This document shows, piece by piece, positions 27,140-34,819 of a DNA stretch of 64,000 nucleotides. A program made the translations under genes and the position numbers. The stretch lies in assembly GCF_042643265.1 (NCBI RefSeq), contig NZ_JBHRRZ010000039.1, positions 124,001 through 188,000 of the forward strand, in the 5' to 3' direction. The notes below the pieces were generated by a model. The model was not told where the DNA came from and ran no database searches. It saw only the letters and a program-made list of their open reading frames with translations. The stretch's first letter is position 1, and each line of letters starts with the position of its first letter. The stretch is from Virgibacillus_O sediminis. Its GTDB lineage: Bacteria; Bacillota; Bacilli; Bacillales; Amphibacillaceae.

Positions 27140-27745
27140 TTATCCATACAAATCTCGGTATTTTCGATAATGTTCCAGCAATTCTCCCACCTTATTCTGG
27201 CATGGTTCACCCTCCCGCACGCAAAACGAGCCGTTCCTTCTGTTCCTGCCCGCTGTCTTACCGAAAGCTGCCGTTAGATTGGCCGGAAGTTCTTCAGCCT
27301 GGATCCATTGCATGACAGCTCTTGCAAAATCCTTGATATATACTGCCTCCTGTTTAAACTTCTCTGAATCGAATCTAATGAATTTTTCACCTACTAAAAT
27401 TCCATATTCGTTCATCGGCATCCATTCCCCAAACAAGAGTGGAGGATGAATCGTTATTATCTTTGCTGACTGTCCCGGCCTCTCCTCCCCAATAGAAAAG
27501 CAGCGATTTGACTTGGTTTCCAAGGAACCAACCACTTTTCCAATAGTAATTACAGTGGTATAGGACGGGGAAACTTCTGCTTCATTCTCAAGCATGGTAA
27601 AATTGCTGTTCCGTCCGAAAAACAATAGCAGATCCCCGCCCTTTTCCTGGTCGGGAAGACCATCCACGCTGTAATCCTGGTCGAGCAATTCCTCAACGAT
27701 ATGGTAACCGATCCAATGATTGCAATTAACGACAAGTATTTTCAT
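27140..27745 (-). CDS. yjaV: Short NAD(P)-binding Rossmann-like protein (YjaV position)
   Basis: 201 residues. The first 20 residues (MKILVVNCNHWIGYHIVEEL) resemble the beta-alpha-beta start of extended SDR epimerases, but the glycine pattern is degenerate and the catalytic Tyr-x-x-x-Lys is not obvious. The length and place next to med and yjzD match B. subtilis YjaV (unknown function). The symbol rests on synteny. ATG start with GGAGGAG. Confidence 0.65.
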   Translation of the reverse strand: MKILVVNCNHWIGYHIVEELLDQDYSVDGLPDQEKGGDLLLFFGRNSNFTMLENEAEVSPSYTTVITIGKVVGSLETKSNRCFSIGEERPGQSAKIITIHPPLLFGEWMPMNEYGILVGEKFIRFDSEKFKQEAVYIKDFARAVMQWIQAEELPANLTAAFGKTAGRNRRNGSFCVREGEPCQNKVGELLEHYRKYRDLYG

Positions 27746-27920
27746 ATTCCTCCTCCTTCATAAAAAGAGCCTTTTCCGCTATATAATTCACTATGCTGAA
27801 GAACAAAAATACTTTCCTTTACCGTAAAGGTTTGATAAACTATATGTGAATAATGGAAAGCATACGCATGCAGACAACTAGAAACTGAAAATCCAGTGGT
27901 ACAAAGTTGAGGTGTTAAGT

Positions 27921-28103
27921 ATGAAATACATAATGACAATTGTTTGGGCGCTGCTGATCAGTTTCGCCATATCCTATGTCTTGACGAGCATGGGCGAAGA
28001 GCCGTTCGTTCTTATGGACTCCGTTATCCTTGCAGGTGTCCTTTCCGTAGCTGTTTTTATATTGGGCGGCGGAGCACTCGGCGGCAAAAGTGAACAGAAT
28101 TAG
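27921..28103 (+). CDS. yjzD: Small membrane protein YjzD (DUF2929)
   Basis: 60 residues from ATG 27921 (GAGGTG 6 nt upstream); two transmembrane helices (about 3-21 and 34-52), a MGEEPF turn, and a polar GGKSEQN tail. Size and sequence match the DUF2929 family, and yjzD is the neighbour of yjaU/yjaV in B. subtilis. Function unknown. Divergent from the yjaV-like gene, with an intrinsic terminator right after it. Confidence 0.82.
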   Translation: MKYIMTIVWALLISFAISYVLTSMGEEPFVLMDSVILAGVLSVAVFILGGGALGGKSEQN

Positions 28104-28108
28104 TAGGG

Positions 28109-28149
28109 AAACCCTTGCCTGCAAGGATTGTGGGCAAGGGTTTCTTTTT
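28109..28149 (+). terminator. Terminator of yjzD
   Basis: AAACCCTTGCC / GGCAAGGGTTT perfect 11-bp stem, then CTTTTT, 5 bp after the stop. Confidence 0.88.
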
Positions 28150-28191
28150 GCAATTTATCTGAATTTCAGGTGACCGGATTCCTTGCTCCCT

Positions 28192-28530
28192 TTAATACCA
28201 AGGAAGCACACTCAGGGCAGCCAGTGCGGCCAACGGCAAAATCAGTCGCTGGAACCTTCTTGGCGGCCGATAATACCCATACCCCGGGAATCCATATCCA
28301 TAGCCAGGGTATCCATAGCCGAAAACTCGCTCATCAGGATATCCGTCACGATAATCATGCTCTGCATATGGCTGATTCGCACCGCCGATCGGCACTGCGA
28401 AATACACATTTTCATTATCCAATCCGGTGATGATGCCGTCTACCTTGGTGCCGTCTACCATTTCAGCAAGCACATAGGAATGCATATGCTTCTTACATTG
28501 TTCATACATATGTTGATAATTTGTGTTCAT
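28192..28530 (-). CDS. Small protein with LSm-like start and Tyr/Gly-rich tail, unknown
   Basis: 112 residues. The first half (HSYVLAEMVDGTKVDGIITG, then LDNENVYFAVPIG) resembles the Sm-like fold pattern of short strands with a G-x-x-x-D-G-I-I turn. Residues 70-90 are a run of YGYPGYGYG repeats and the tail is hydrophobic (LILPLAALAALSVLPW). I do not know the family; tail composition is like coat or surface proteins of spore formers. ATG with a GGAGG site. Confidence 0.65.
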   Translation of the reverse strand: MNTNYQHMYEQCKKHMHSYVLAEMVDGTKVDGIITGLDNENVYFAVPIGGANQPYAEHDYRDGYPDERVFGYGYPGYGYGFPGYGYYRPPRRFQRLILPLAALAALSVLPWY

Positions 28531-28625
28531 TTTATATCAACCTCCTCACCAATTAGGCTATTCAAACGAATTGTTTATGGTGACTTGTCTTGGAGGAAGA
28601 AATGAAGAATTGAGGAGGACTATAT

Positions 28626-29441
28626 ATGGAAGTTATGACAGAACTTTGGACATTGATCAAATACCTGGTATTGGGGCTTTTTCAGGGCTTTACGGAGCCG
28701 ATCCCCATTTCATCCAGCGGGCACTTGGTGATACTCCGGGAATTATTCGGGGTGGAAATCAAAGGGCTTTCCTTTGAAATATTGGTGAATTTCGGTTCTC
28801 TAATAGCTGTATTGATCGTCTTCAGGGAGGATATCCTGCGGCTCATTAAAAATGGCTGGCTCTATTTAACTAAAAGAGAAGAAGATGCAAAAGGCGATTT
28901 TCAGTTTGTTATCTTCCTTATTGTTGCTACGATTCCAACCGGCATACTTGGCCTCTTATTTGAAGATATGATTGCCGATGCAGGCGTATGGATTGTCGGG
29001 TATACACTGCTTATCACAGGTGTAGCTCTGTGGGTCATCCGTAATTTGCGCGGGCGGAAAAATGACGGAGATATTAGCATGAAGGATGCACTGATTGTCG
29101 GCTTTGCCCAGGCAGCAGCCCTTGTTCCTGGCATCAGCCGCTCCGGGGCAACTATTGTTGCAGCTATGTTAGTCGGGATGAAGCAAGAGACAGCACTACG
29201 TTTCTCATTTCTTCTCTATATCCCTGTGAGCCTTGGTATCACTGTACTTTCCTTTACCGACATCGTCACCGATCCCAACTTTGATACATTGATGATTCCT
29301 TATATTATTGCCTTTATGGCCTCGATCATCGCCTCTTACTTTGCCTTAAAATGGTTTATCAATATCATGGCAAGAGGCAACCTGAAATATTTTGCTTTCT
29401 ATTGCTTCATTGTCGGTTTTCTTGTCATCGTGTTTCTATAA
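28626..29441 (+). CDS. uppP: Undecaprenyl-diphosphatase (UppP/BacA family)
   Basis: 271 residues with seven to eight transmembrane helices. The catalytic motifs are QGFTEPIPISSSGHL (about 20-34) and PGISRSGAT (about 165-173). It recycles undecaprenyl pyrophosphate to the lipid carrier for cell-wall synthesis and confers bacitracin tolerance. The Q-x-x-T-E-P form differs from the E-G-x-T-E-F/W form of other paralogues and marks a second UppP type common in Bacillaceae. GAGGAGG before ATG; strong terminator after. Confidence 0.93.
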   Translation: MEVMTELWTLIKYLVLGLFQGFTEPIPISSSGHLVILRELFGVEIKGLSFEILVNFGSLIAVLIVFREDILRLIKNGWLYLTKREEDAKGDFQFVIFLIVATIPTGILGLLFEDMIADAGVWIVGYTLLITGVALWVIRNLRGRKNDGDISMKDALIVGFAQAAALVPGISRSGATIVAAMLVGMKQETALRFSFLLYIPVSLGITVLSFTDIVTDPNFDTLMIPYIIAFMASIIASYFALKWFINIMARGNLKYFAFYCFIVGFLVIVFL

Positions 29442-29460
29442 AACTAGTACAAACCATAAA

Positions 29461-29497
29461 AAAGCAACAGCTTCTAATAAAGCTGTTGCTTTTATTA
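29461..29497 (+). terminator. Terminator of uppP
   Basis: AAAGCAACAGCTT / AAGCTGTTGCTTT perfect 13-bp stem and T-rich tail. Confidence 0.88.
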
Positions 29498-29587
29498 TAT
29501 AAATACATTAACTATTGGCAGTTTTGCTTTGCTTTCTCTCCTTTTCATCTGTTCTCTCATCGCTTTTGGGATATAGACGCAATATGG

Positions 29588-29947
29588 CTATTCGTCCGGC
29601 GCCACTACTGCCAGCCGGTTCTGCAAAAGAGCAGTCCCTTCGCCTATCATGCCGGACTCCTCCAGCCGGGTATATTCCTTTTTAGAGGCGGACACGAATA
29701 CATCTATCAAAGCTCCCTGCTCAATCTGTCTTCGTAATGTACCGGACCCACCAAAGTTATAGATAATATCAACCTGCGGATTCTCTTGTTCATATGCGCC
29801 CTTGACCTCCATCATGCTGTCCATCATGCTGAAATAGTAAGGCTGATCTGCCCGTCGGCTCCATCTTTTGGGTAAAGGCCCACACCCAGCCATAAGCAAT
29901 GACATGATGAGCCCAACCATCCAGAGTTTGCCCCCAGCTGTTCCCAT
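29588..29947 (-). pseudogene. modA: Truncated molybdate-binding lipoprotein ModA
   Basis: Only 119 residues remain of a protein normally around 250. The lipoprotein signal (MSLLMAGC lipobox) and the first ligand-binding block (FGGSGTLRRQIEQGALIDVFVSASKKEY) are typical of ModA, and the frame ends at a stop right after NRLAVVAPDE. The next 90 bp show no continuation in any frame and run into the uppP terminator, so the 3' half of modA and any modBC genes are gone. ATG lies 5 bp after the moaB stop. Confidence 0.85.
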
Positions 29948-29951
29948 CTTC

Positions 29952-30467
29952 TTACCTTTCCGAGTCTTTGGCCAATTCCATGACCGTATGGCCGAGTTCT
30001 GGCAGGATCAATTTCTCCATAGCTAATTTGACCGCTCCAGAGGAACCTGGTGTCGCAAATATGACCCGCCCCCCGGAAATGCCTGCCACTGCACGGGAGA
30101 GCATACTCGCAGAGCCGATATCATACTGATAGCTCAGCATACGGAACAGTTCGCCGAATCCTGGGATCGCTTTATCAAACAGGAGGTCCAGTGATTCAAT
30201 GGTTACGTCCCTTTTTGCTATTCCGGTCCCTCCATTGATAAGCACCGCTTCCACACTGCTATCATCCAGGACACTCGTCACGATAGACTGTATATCTTCC
30301 ACCTGATCCGGGACGATTCTGTATTCAACAATCCGATGCCCCTCGTCCTGAAGCATTTTTTTCATTAGCTTTCCGCTTTCATCTGTATGTTCATCCCCTG
30401 TATCACTGACTGTTATGACGGCACATGCTACCTTCTTCGGTGAAGCTTCACGATGTTTTTCCAGCAT
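29952..30467 (-). CDS. moaB: Molybdenum cofactor biosynthesis protein MoaB
   Basis: 171 residues from ATG 30467, with GGGGAGAG 8 nt upstream. The MoaB/MogA fold is seen in ACAVITVSDTGDEHTDESGKL, VLINGGTGIAKRDVTIESL and the late ATPGSSGAVKLAMEKLILPEL. It adenylates molybdopterin. The gene is intact, although its partners mobA and modA are broken. The frame is open upstream into mobA only because mobA lost its reading frame; the separate ribosome site and normal MoaB length argue against a real fusion. Confidence 0.92.
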   Translation of the reverse strand: MLEKHREASPKKVACAVITVSDTGDEHTDESGKLMKKMLQDEGHRIVEYRIVPDQVEDIQSIVTSVLDDSSVEAVLINGGTGIAKRDVTIESLDLLFDKAIPGFGELFRMLSYQYDIGSASMLSRAVAGISGGRVIFATPGSSGAVKLAMEKLILPELGHTVMELAKDSER

Positions 30468-30468
30468 C

Positions 30469-31078
30469 TTAACTCTCCCCTTCCCATTGGTTGAAATTGT
30501 CGCCATCGATGTATTGCTGATAATCTGTCTGTTGATATTGATAAACTGCTTGTCCTCTTCCACTATGACTCTCTTTGTCTCTAATTTTCCGAGCAGCCTA
30601 TGGACAGACCGTTCCTGCCGGTTAAACTGATCCGCAATGATATCTTTCACGGAATAATGCCATATTGCAAGAAGAGGTTGTTCTTTTCCCCTTGAAACTG
30701 GGATTAATGCCTCTATATCCGTATCAAGATGACCAATCAGCTGTTTAAAAAGGCCTTCTTCAATAAAAGGTACGTCCACCGGCAATGTCAGGTACCATTC
30801 CGCAGCAACATACTCCATAGCCGTATAAATACCTGCAAGCGGCCCTTCTCCCTGATATCTTTCCACATTTGCCAGGATTCGCAGTTCCGAATGTTCCCGC
30901 TCAAACCGCGCAGCCAAGCTCGGATGGGCAATGATAAGAAGCGTGTCTGTAAGCGCGGAAAGGGCATTCACTGAATATTGATAAAAAGGAAGGCCGGCCC
31001 GCTCGCGAAAGCTTTCGGTTTTCCGAACCTGCTAGACTGCCCGCCCGCCAGTATTACACCCGCCATATTCCGTGTCAT
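30469..31078 (-). pseudogene. mobA: mobA with two frameshifts
   Basis: From ATG 31078 the frame reads MAGVILAGGQSSRFGKPKAF, the MobA guanylyltransferase start, then shifts at the GAAAGCTTTC palindrome (31007-31016). The body is in another frame (PFYQYSVNALSAL ... LPVDVPFIEEGL), and near 30525 it shifts again. The expected C-terminus (DYQQYIDGDNFNQ, then EGES and TAA at 30471-30469) is in a third alignment. Each shift is explained by one lost base. The total is 203 codons, the usual MobA length. Either gene decay or sequencing error; the company of other broken genes favours decay. Confidence 0.9.
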
Positions 31079-31096
31079 TTGATCGCTCCTTATAAA

Positions 31097-31290
31097 GTTC
31101 ATGATATCGTAAATTTCCCACTATCCGCAACTAGAATGGAAATCTTCCCCTTTGGACCCTGTCAACAGCCGATTGACTGTCTCTCTGATACACCGATCAA
31201 TTTGGCCAATTCGATATTGGTGAATCTTCTGCTGATAGCAATTTCATCCCCATTGTCATGTCCGTATGTACAGCCGATTATAAGGGGTTA
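31097..31290 (-). pseudogene. Crp/Fnr-family regulator, C-terminal fragment
   Basis: The minus strand reads GCTYGHDNGDEIAISRRFTN and then IELAKLIGVSERQSIGC before a stop. This matches the winged-helix DNA-binding end of Crp/Fnr proteins (GDEI-I--RFTN-ELA-LIGVSR). A later out-of-frame piece, KGKISILVADSGKFTI, fits the family's C-terminal wing. The cNMP-binding N-terminal half is missing and several stops interrupt it. It lies upstream of mobA on the same strand. Similarity is by eye and short. Confidence 0.65.
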
Positions 31291-31354
31291 TCTGTCATTG
31301 CATCCAACAAAAACCAATGAATGGTGACAAAGTTTTTTTAAAAAAGCCTTTCTC

Positions 31355-31372
31355 CAGTGATGCAAATCACTG
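31355..31372. promoter_or_regulatory. Fnr/Crp-type palindromic operator
   Basis: CAGTGAT-GCAA-ATCACTG, a perfect 7-bp inverted repeat containing GTGA-N6-TCAC, the Crp/Fnr-class operator form. It lies between the Crp/Fnr fragment and ric, 58 bp before the ric start. Confidence 0.7.
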
Positions 31373-31429
31373 ACCTATCCCCCTTCATCCCTTATGCTTG
31401 AACCAAGACATTAATTCGAGGTAGAGTTG

Positions 31430-31720
31430 ATGAATACATTTACTGTTGAACATAGACCGGTTAACATCGTTAAGGTTTTTCCAAAGGCAAGCGACCTGTT
31501 CAAAGTGCATCAAATTGATTTTTGCTGCGGTGGCCACCGTCAGCTGAAAGAAATTTTTGAAGAGAATTACCTCGACGAACAGAGGATTCTTCAGAACTGA
31601 ATCAGGCGTACAGCCGCTGGCAGGAAGAAGGCAATCAATCAGCCGAGTGGGATGCTGTTTCATTGTCCGAATTGATTGACCACATTGTCCAATACGTTCC
31701 AGCATATCCATTTGGAAAAC
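31430..31720 (+). pseudogene. Broken ric/scdA (iron-sulfur repair di-iron protein)
   Basis: ATG 31430 (CGAGGT site) opens the DUF542 domain: VNIVKVFPKASDLFKVHQID, then FCCGGHRQL with the conserved Cys pair. The frame stops at 31598-31600; adding one base restores LNQAYSRWQEEGNQ and later LSELIDHIVQY, the start of the hemerythrin-like domain. It then diverges and ends near 31720 without the remaining about 130 residues or their metal-binding His residues. So one frameshift plus loss of the 3' half. Intact ScdA/YtfE repairs Fe-S centres damaged by NO. Confidence 0.85.
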
Positions 31721-31739
31721 AATATTCTCTTCCCGCGTG

Positions 31740-31973
31740 TATAATCAAAGTAAGGATGACGGTAGCCTTTAGTAAAAGGGGGTTTGATAGATAAAACAAC
31801 AACTGAATGATAACCGGAACGGCATACCAAATCGGATATGACAGGTATGCTGTTTTCGTTTGTACAGATCCTACTGTAGAAATTCTAATTTGCTTTCCAA
31901 GCACACGCAGGATATCAGCCGGAGCTAGAATTAGATAAACACCTGTTTTCAAGAAAACGACATATCCGTCCAC
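31740..31973 (-). pseudogene. Remnant of a small membrane protein gene
   Basis: A minus-strand frame from GTG 31973 encodes about 78 plausible membrane-protein residues (TGVYLILAPADILRVLGKQI; later YPIWYAVPVIIQLLFYL). It loses protein-like character where it meets the end of ric at about 31735. No good ribosome site and no family recognised. The loss of both genes at one point suggests a deletion junction. Confidence 0.4.
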
Positions 31974-32045
31974 TTCCTCAGTACTTTATAATCATAATAT
32001 ATGAGTGATACCATACGAACTACCTATTAGAGAGGAAGGACCTTT

Positions 32046-33386
32046 ATGAAACTTTATTTAGATCCCGGACACGGAGGAACAGATCCAGGTGGTCAAGGAA
32101 ATGGACTGATAGAAAAAGATATTGTCTTGGACATCGCCCAGCGTGTCCTCTCCATTCTTACGGTAGATTATGAAGAGGTGGAAGTCCGGATGAGTCGTAC
32201 ATCCGACATCAGCAAGAGCCTGAACCAGCGGACAAACGAGGCAAATTCCTGGGGGGCTGATTACTATTTGAGTATTCATTGCAACGCATTTAATGGCTCT
32301 GCCCGGGGTTATGAAGATTATATATACAGTGGCTTGTCAGACTCCTCTACTACTTCCCACTATCGAAATATCATGCATGAAGAGATAATGGACATGAATC
32401 AGCTGCCGGACCGCGACAGAAATAAAGCGAATTTCCATGTATTGCGTGAAACTGCCATGTCCGCTCTTCTCACTGAAAATGGATTTATCGACAATGACCA
32501 GGATGCTCGGCTGATCAGTGACCCTCCCTGGCGGCAGAGGGTTGCCAAAGCACATGTAAATGGACTGGAAAGGGCGTTCGGCCTGAAGAGAAAGCAAATA
32601 AGCGGCACCCTTTATAAAATAATTGCCGGGTCTTTCCAGTCGAGGGAAAATGCAGAAAAGCGGGTCGCGGAGCTTGAGTCACAGGGCATCGAGGCCTTCA
32701 TTATTCCATTCTCCGCCCCTAATGCCCAATGGTTCCGTGTGCAGGCAGGCGCCTTTGCTTCCAGGGAAAATGCTGAAATGCACCTGGAACAAGTGAGAAA
32801 TGCAGGTGTGGAGGATGCTTTCATCATTACTGAGGGCAGCGATACTGATAACGAAGAATCAGGAGGGTATTCGATTGCCGGGAAAACCTATCTTTCCCCT
32901 GAACTGATGGACCAATATGTAAAAGGAATAAACAGCGGCGCACCAGAGCTTGGACATTACTATCTTGAACTCGGCGAATATTATGGAATCAGAGGAGACA
33001 TTGCTTTTGCACAGGCCATGCATGAAACAGATTTTTTCCAGTTTACCGCAACCGTACAGCCTGAACAGAATAACTTCGCTGGGATAGGTGCAACCGGCCC
33101 CGATAACCATGGTGCCAACTTTGACTCTCCATGGGAAGGTGTCCTTGCCCATATCCAGCATCTGTATGCCTATGCTGTTACTGCCCCCCTTCCCGAGGGA
33201 TATCCACGTACAGATCCCCGGTTTGATTTAGTAGAAAGAGGCTCTGCCCCTGCATGGGTAGATTTGAACGGGAAATGGGCTGTTCCGGGTGACCAATATG
33301 GCCAGTCCATTCTAGACCTTTATGGAAGAATGATCGGCGAGTCCATCAGCACTCTTCAGCAAATAGAAGAAAATATTGGGGAATAG
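32046..33386 (+). CDS. N-acetylmuramoyl-L-alanine amidase with SPOR and glucosaminidase domains (CwlC-like)
   Basis: 446 residues in three parts. Amidase_3 (1-180) has zinc ligands His9 (PGHGG), Glu23 and His78 (SIHCNAF) and catalytic Glu144 (TENGF). Two SPOR-type units follow (about 186-262, each with G-F/AF-SRENAE). A lysozyme-like glucosaminidase domain (about 275-440) has Glu327 in MHETDFF and NNFAGIGATG. There is no signal peptide, as in B. subtilis CwlC, a mother-cell amidase; adding a second wall-cleaving domain is unlike CwlC. A mother-cell lysis role is an inference. Start ATG with GAGAGGAAGG. Confidence 0.88.
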   Translation: MKLYLDPGHGGTDPGGQGNGLIEKDIVLDIAQRVLSILTVDYEEVEVRMSRTSDISKSLNQRTNEANSWGADYYLSIHCNAFNGSARGYEDYIYSGLSDSSTTSHYRNIMHEEIMDMNQLPDRDRNKANFHVLRETAMSALLTENGFIDNDQDARLISDPPWRQRVAKAHVNGLERAFGLKRKQISGTLYKIIAGSFQSRENAEKRVAELESQGIEAFIIPFSAPNAQWFRVQAGAFASRENAEMHLEQVRNAGVEDAFIITEGSDTDNEESGGYSIAGKTYLSPELMDQYVKGINSGAPELGHYYLELGEYYGIRGDIAFAQAMHETDFFQFTATVQPEQNNFAGIGATGPDNHGANFDSPWEGVLAHIQHLYAYAVTAPLPEGYPRTDPRFDLVERGSAPAWVDLNGKWAVPGDQYGQSILDLYGRMIGESISTLQQIEENIGE

Positions 33387-33475
33387 CCAATTTTTTCGAA
33401 GATATAGGACAATCTCCCAATGTTCAGGGACATGGCTATCTGAATGCTGCCGAACTGCTCGGATCGTGATGCATT

Positions 33476-33515
33476 AAAAAAGGCTGACCCGCTGTGCAAG
33501 CGGAGCAGCCTTTTC
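33476..33515 (-). terminator. Terminator of the yitW-like gene
   Basis: AAAAGGCTG / CAGCCTTTT outer and CCGCT / AGCGG inner stems; T6 on the minus strand. Confidence 0.85.
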
Positions 33516-33523
33516 TCTTTTCA

Positions 33524-33835
33524 TCAATCAGGAATGCCTAAAGCAATTTTCGCGTAACGGGACATCATATGTTTGTCCCATGGCGGATTCCAAACGATAT
33601 TAACTTCTACTTCCTTGACTTCCGGAATATCATCCAGTGCCATCTTTACATCCCGTTCGATATGGGCAGAAAGCGGGCAGCCCATTGCTGTCAGGGTCAT
33701 TGTTACCGTGCAAAGACCTTCATCATTCAGATCCACATCATATATTAAGCCAAGGTTGACAATATCAATTCCCAACTCAGGGTCAATTACATTCTCCAAT
33801 GCACCCATCAGATTTTCCTTCAATGCCTCATCCAT
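33524..33835 (-). CDS. yitW: MIP18/DUF59 iron-sulfur assembly protein (YitW/SufT type)
   Basis: 103 residues, the size of stand-alone DUF59 proteins. Conserved DPELGIDIVNLGLIYDV and TLTAMGCPLSAHIE (with the family Cys) are followed by VNIVWNPPWDKHMM. The family helps fit Fe-S clusters into target proteins. Adjacent genes yitV and yitU keep the B. subtilis yitU-yitV-yitW order. GGAGG before ATG. Confidence 0.9.
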   Translation of the reverse strand: MDEALKENLMGALENVIDPELGIDIVNLGLIYDVDLNDEGLCTVTMTLTAMGCPLSAHIERDVKMALDDIPEVKEVEVNIVWNPPWDKHMMSRYAKIALGIPD

Positions 33836-33922
33836 GGAATTTACCTCCTCGTATCTTCTGTAATTCTATTTAAACATATTTCGGACGTTTAATAAATGAT
33901 TTAAATCACACTTATTAGGATT

Positions 33923-34684
33923 CTATAAATGCTTTTCAAACCACTTCACCGTTTCGAGAACAGCATGGCGGCTCACTTTATGCCCCCGGCCTTCCTCCTT
34001 GATGAAGCGGATTTTATCCTTATCTGTATATTCCTTCTCTGCTTGTTCATAAAATGTAAAGGAATGGTCGAAAGGAACGACAGGATCACTGTCACCATGC
34101 CAGAAGAGCAAGGGCCGTCCGTCCAATTTGCCGGGCTGTTCGGATAGGTCATAGTGGCCGAGCTGTTCATACAAGCTGCCGATCATCTCCTCGGTGATTG
34201 GAAGGTCTCCCGCCTTTTTAAAGCTCTCCACCAATGTTTTTGCATAGGTTGTTATCTTGGGGGAACCCATAAGGACTGCTGCTGTACTGATCCATGGATA
34301 CTGGGTAAGTGCAGCCGACGTTGTAATCCCGCCCATGCTTGTCCCTGCGACGCCGATCCGGCTGTCCGCTATCAGATTCCTGCTCTCCATTTGGTCTTTG
34401 ATATCCTTCAGTTCTTTTATATTCTGGATAACTATATCCCAAAAGGAAACCTGCTTTTTCATATCGGATTCTTCGCCCTCCCTTTCTCCATGATACTGGC
34501 TGTCAGGAAGCACTACACGGAACTCTTTGCCGGCCAGCAAATAGGCCAGGGGCAGATTATGCTCTTTAGCACTTGTGAAACCGTGGAAATAGGCTATCAA
34601 AGGGAGAGCATCGTCTTTACGGCCAGCCTCTACTACAACCAGGCTGGGAATTCCTTTTATCGTTTCTTCGTATATACCGATCAT
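33923..34684 (-). CDS. yitV: Alpha/beta-hydrolase esterase YitV
   Basis: 253-residue hydrolase with oxyanion region YFHGFTSAKEHN, nucleophile elbow GTSMGG (about residue 121), acid Asp in WHGDSDPVVPFDHS, and His in GRGHKVS. No signal peptide, so it is cytosolic. In B. subtilis YitV is a predicted esterase of unknown substrate. It is divergent from yitU, with about 135 bp between. Confidence 0.9.
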   Translation of the reverse strand: MIGIYEETIKGIPSLVVVEAGRKDDALPLIAYFHGFTSAKEHNLPLAYLLAGKEFRVVLPDSQYHGEREGEESDMKKQVSFWDIVIQNIKELKDIKDQMESRNLIADSRIGVAGTSMGGITTSAALTQYPWISTAAVLMGSPKITTYAKTLVESFKKAGDLPITEEMIGSLYEQLGHYDLSEQPGKLDGRPLLFWHGDSDPVVPFDHSFTFYEQAEKEYTDKDKIRFIKEEGRGHKVSRHAVLETVKWFEKHL

Positions 34685-34819
34685 TCGTCCGTCCCCTTCT
34701 TCCTTTTTATTATCTCTTTATTCTAATAGTTGATGATAATTATTTGCAAACTTTGCAGCCGAGTATGACTTTACAACTGCCCCTGCCGCCTATACACTTA
34801 GTAAATATGAGGTGAAAAT

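Noticed and set aside
29952..30971. Single-gene MobA-MoaB fusion
   Set aside because: MobA start and end motifs lie in other frames and moaB has its own start and ribosome site.
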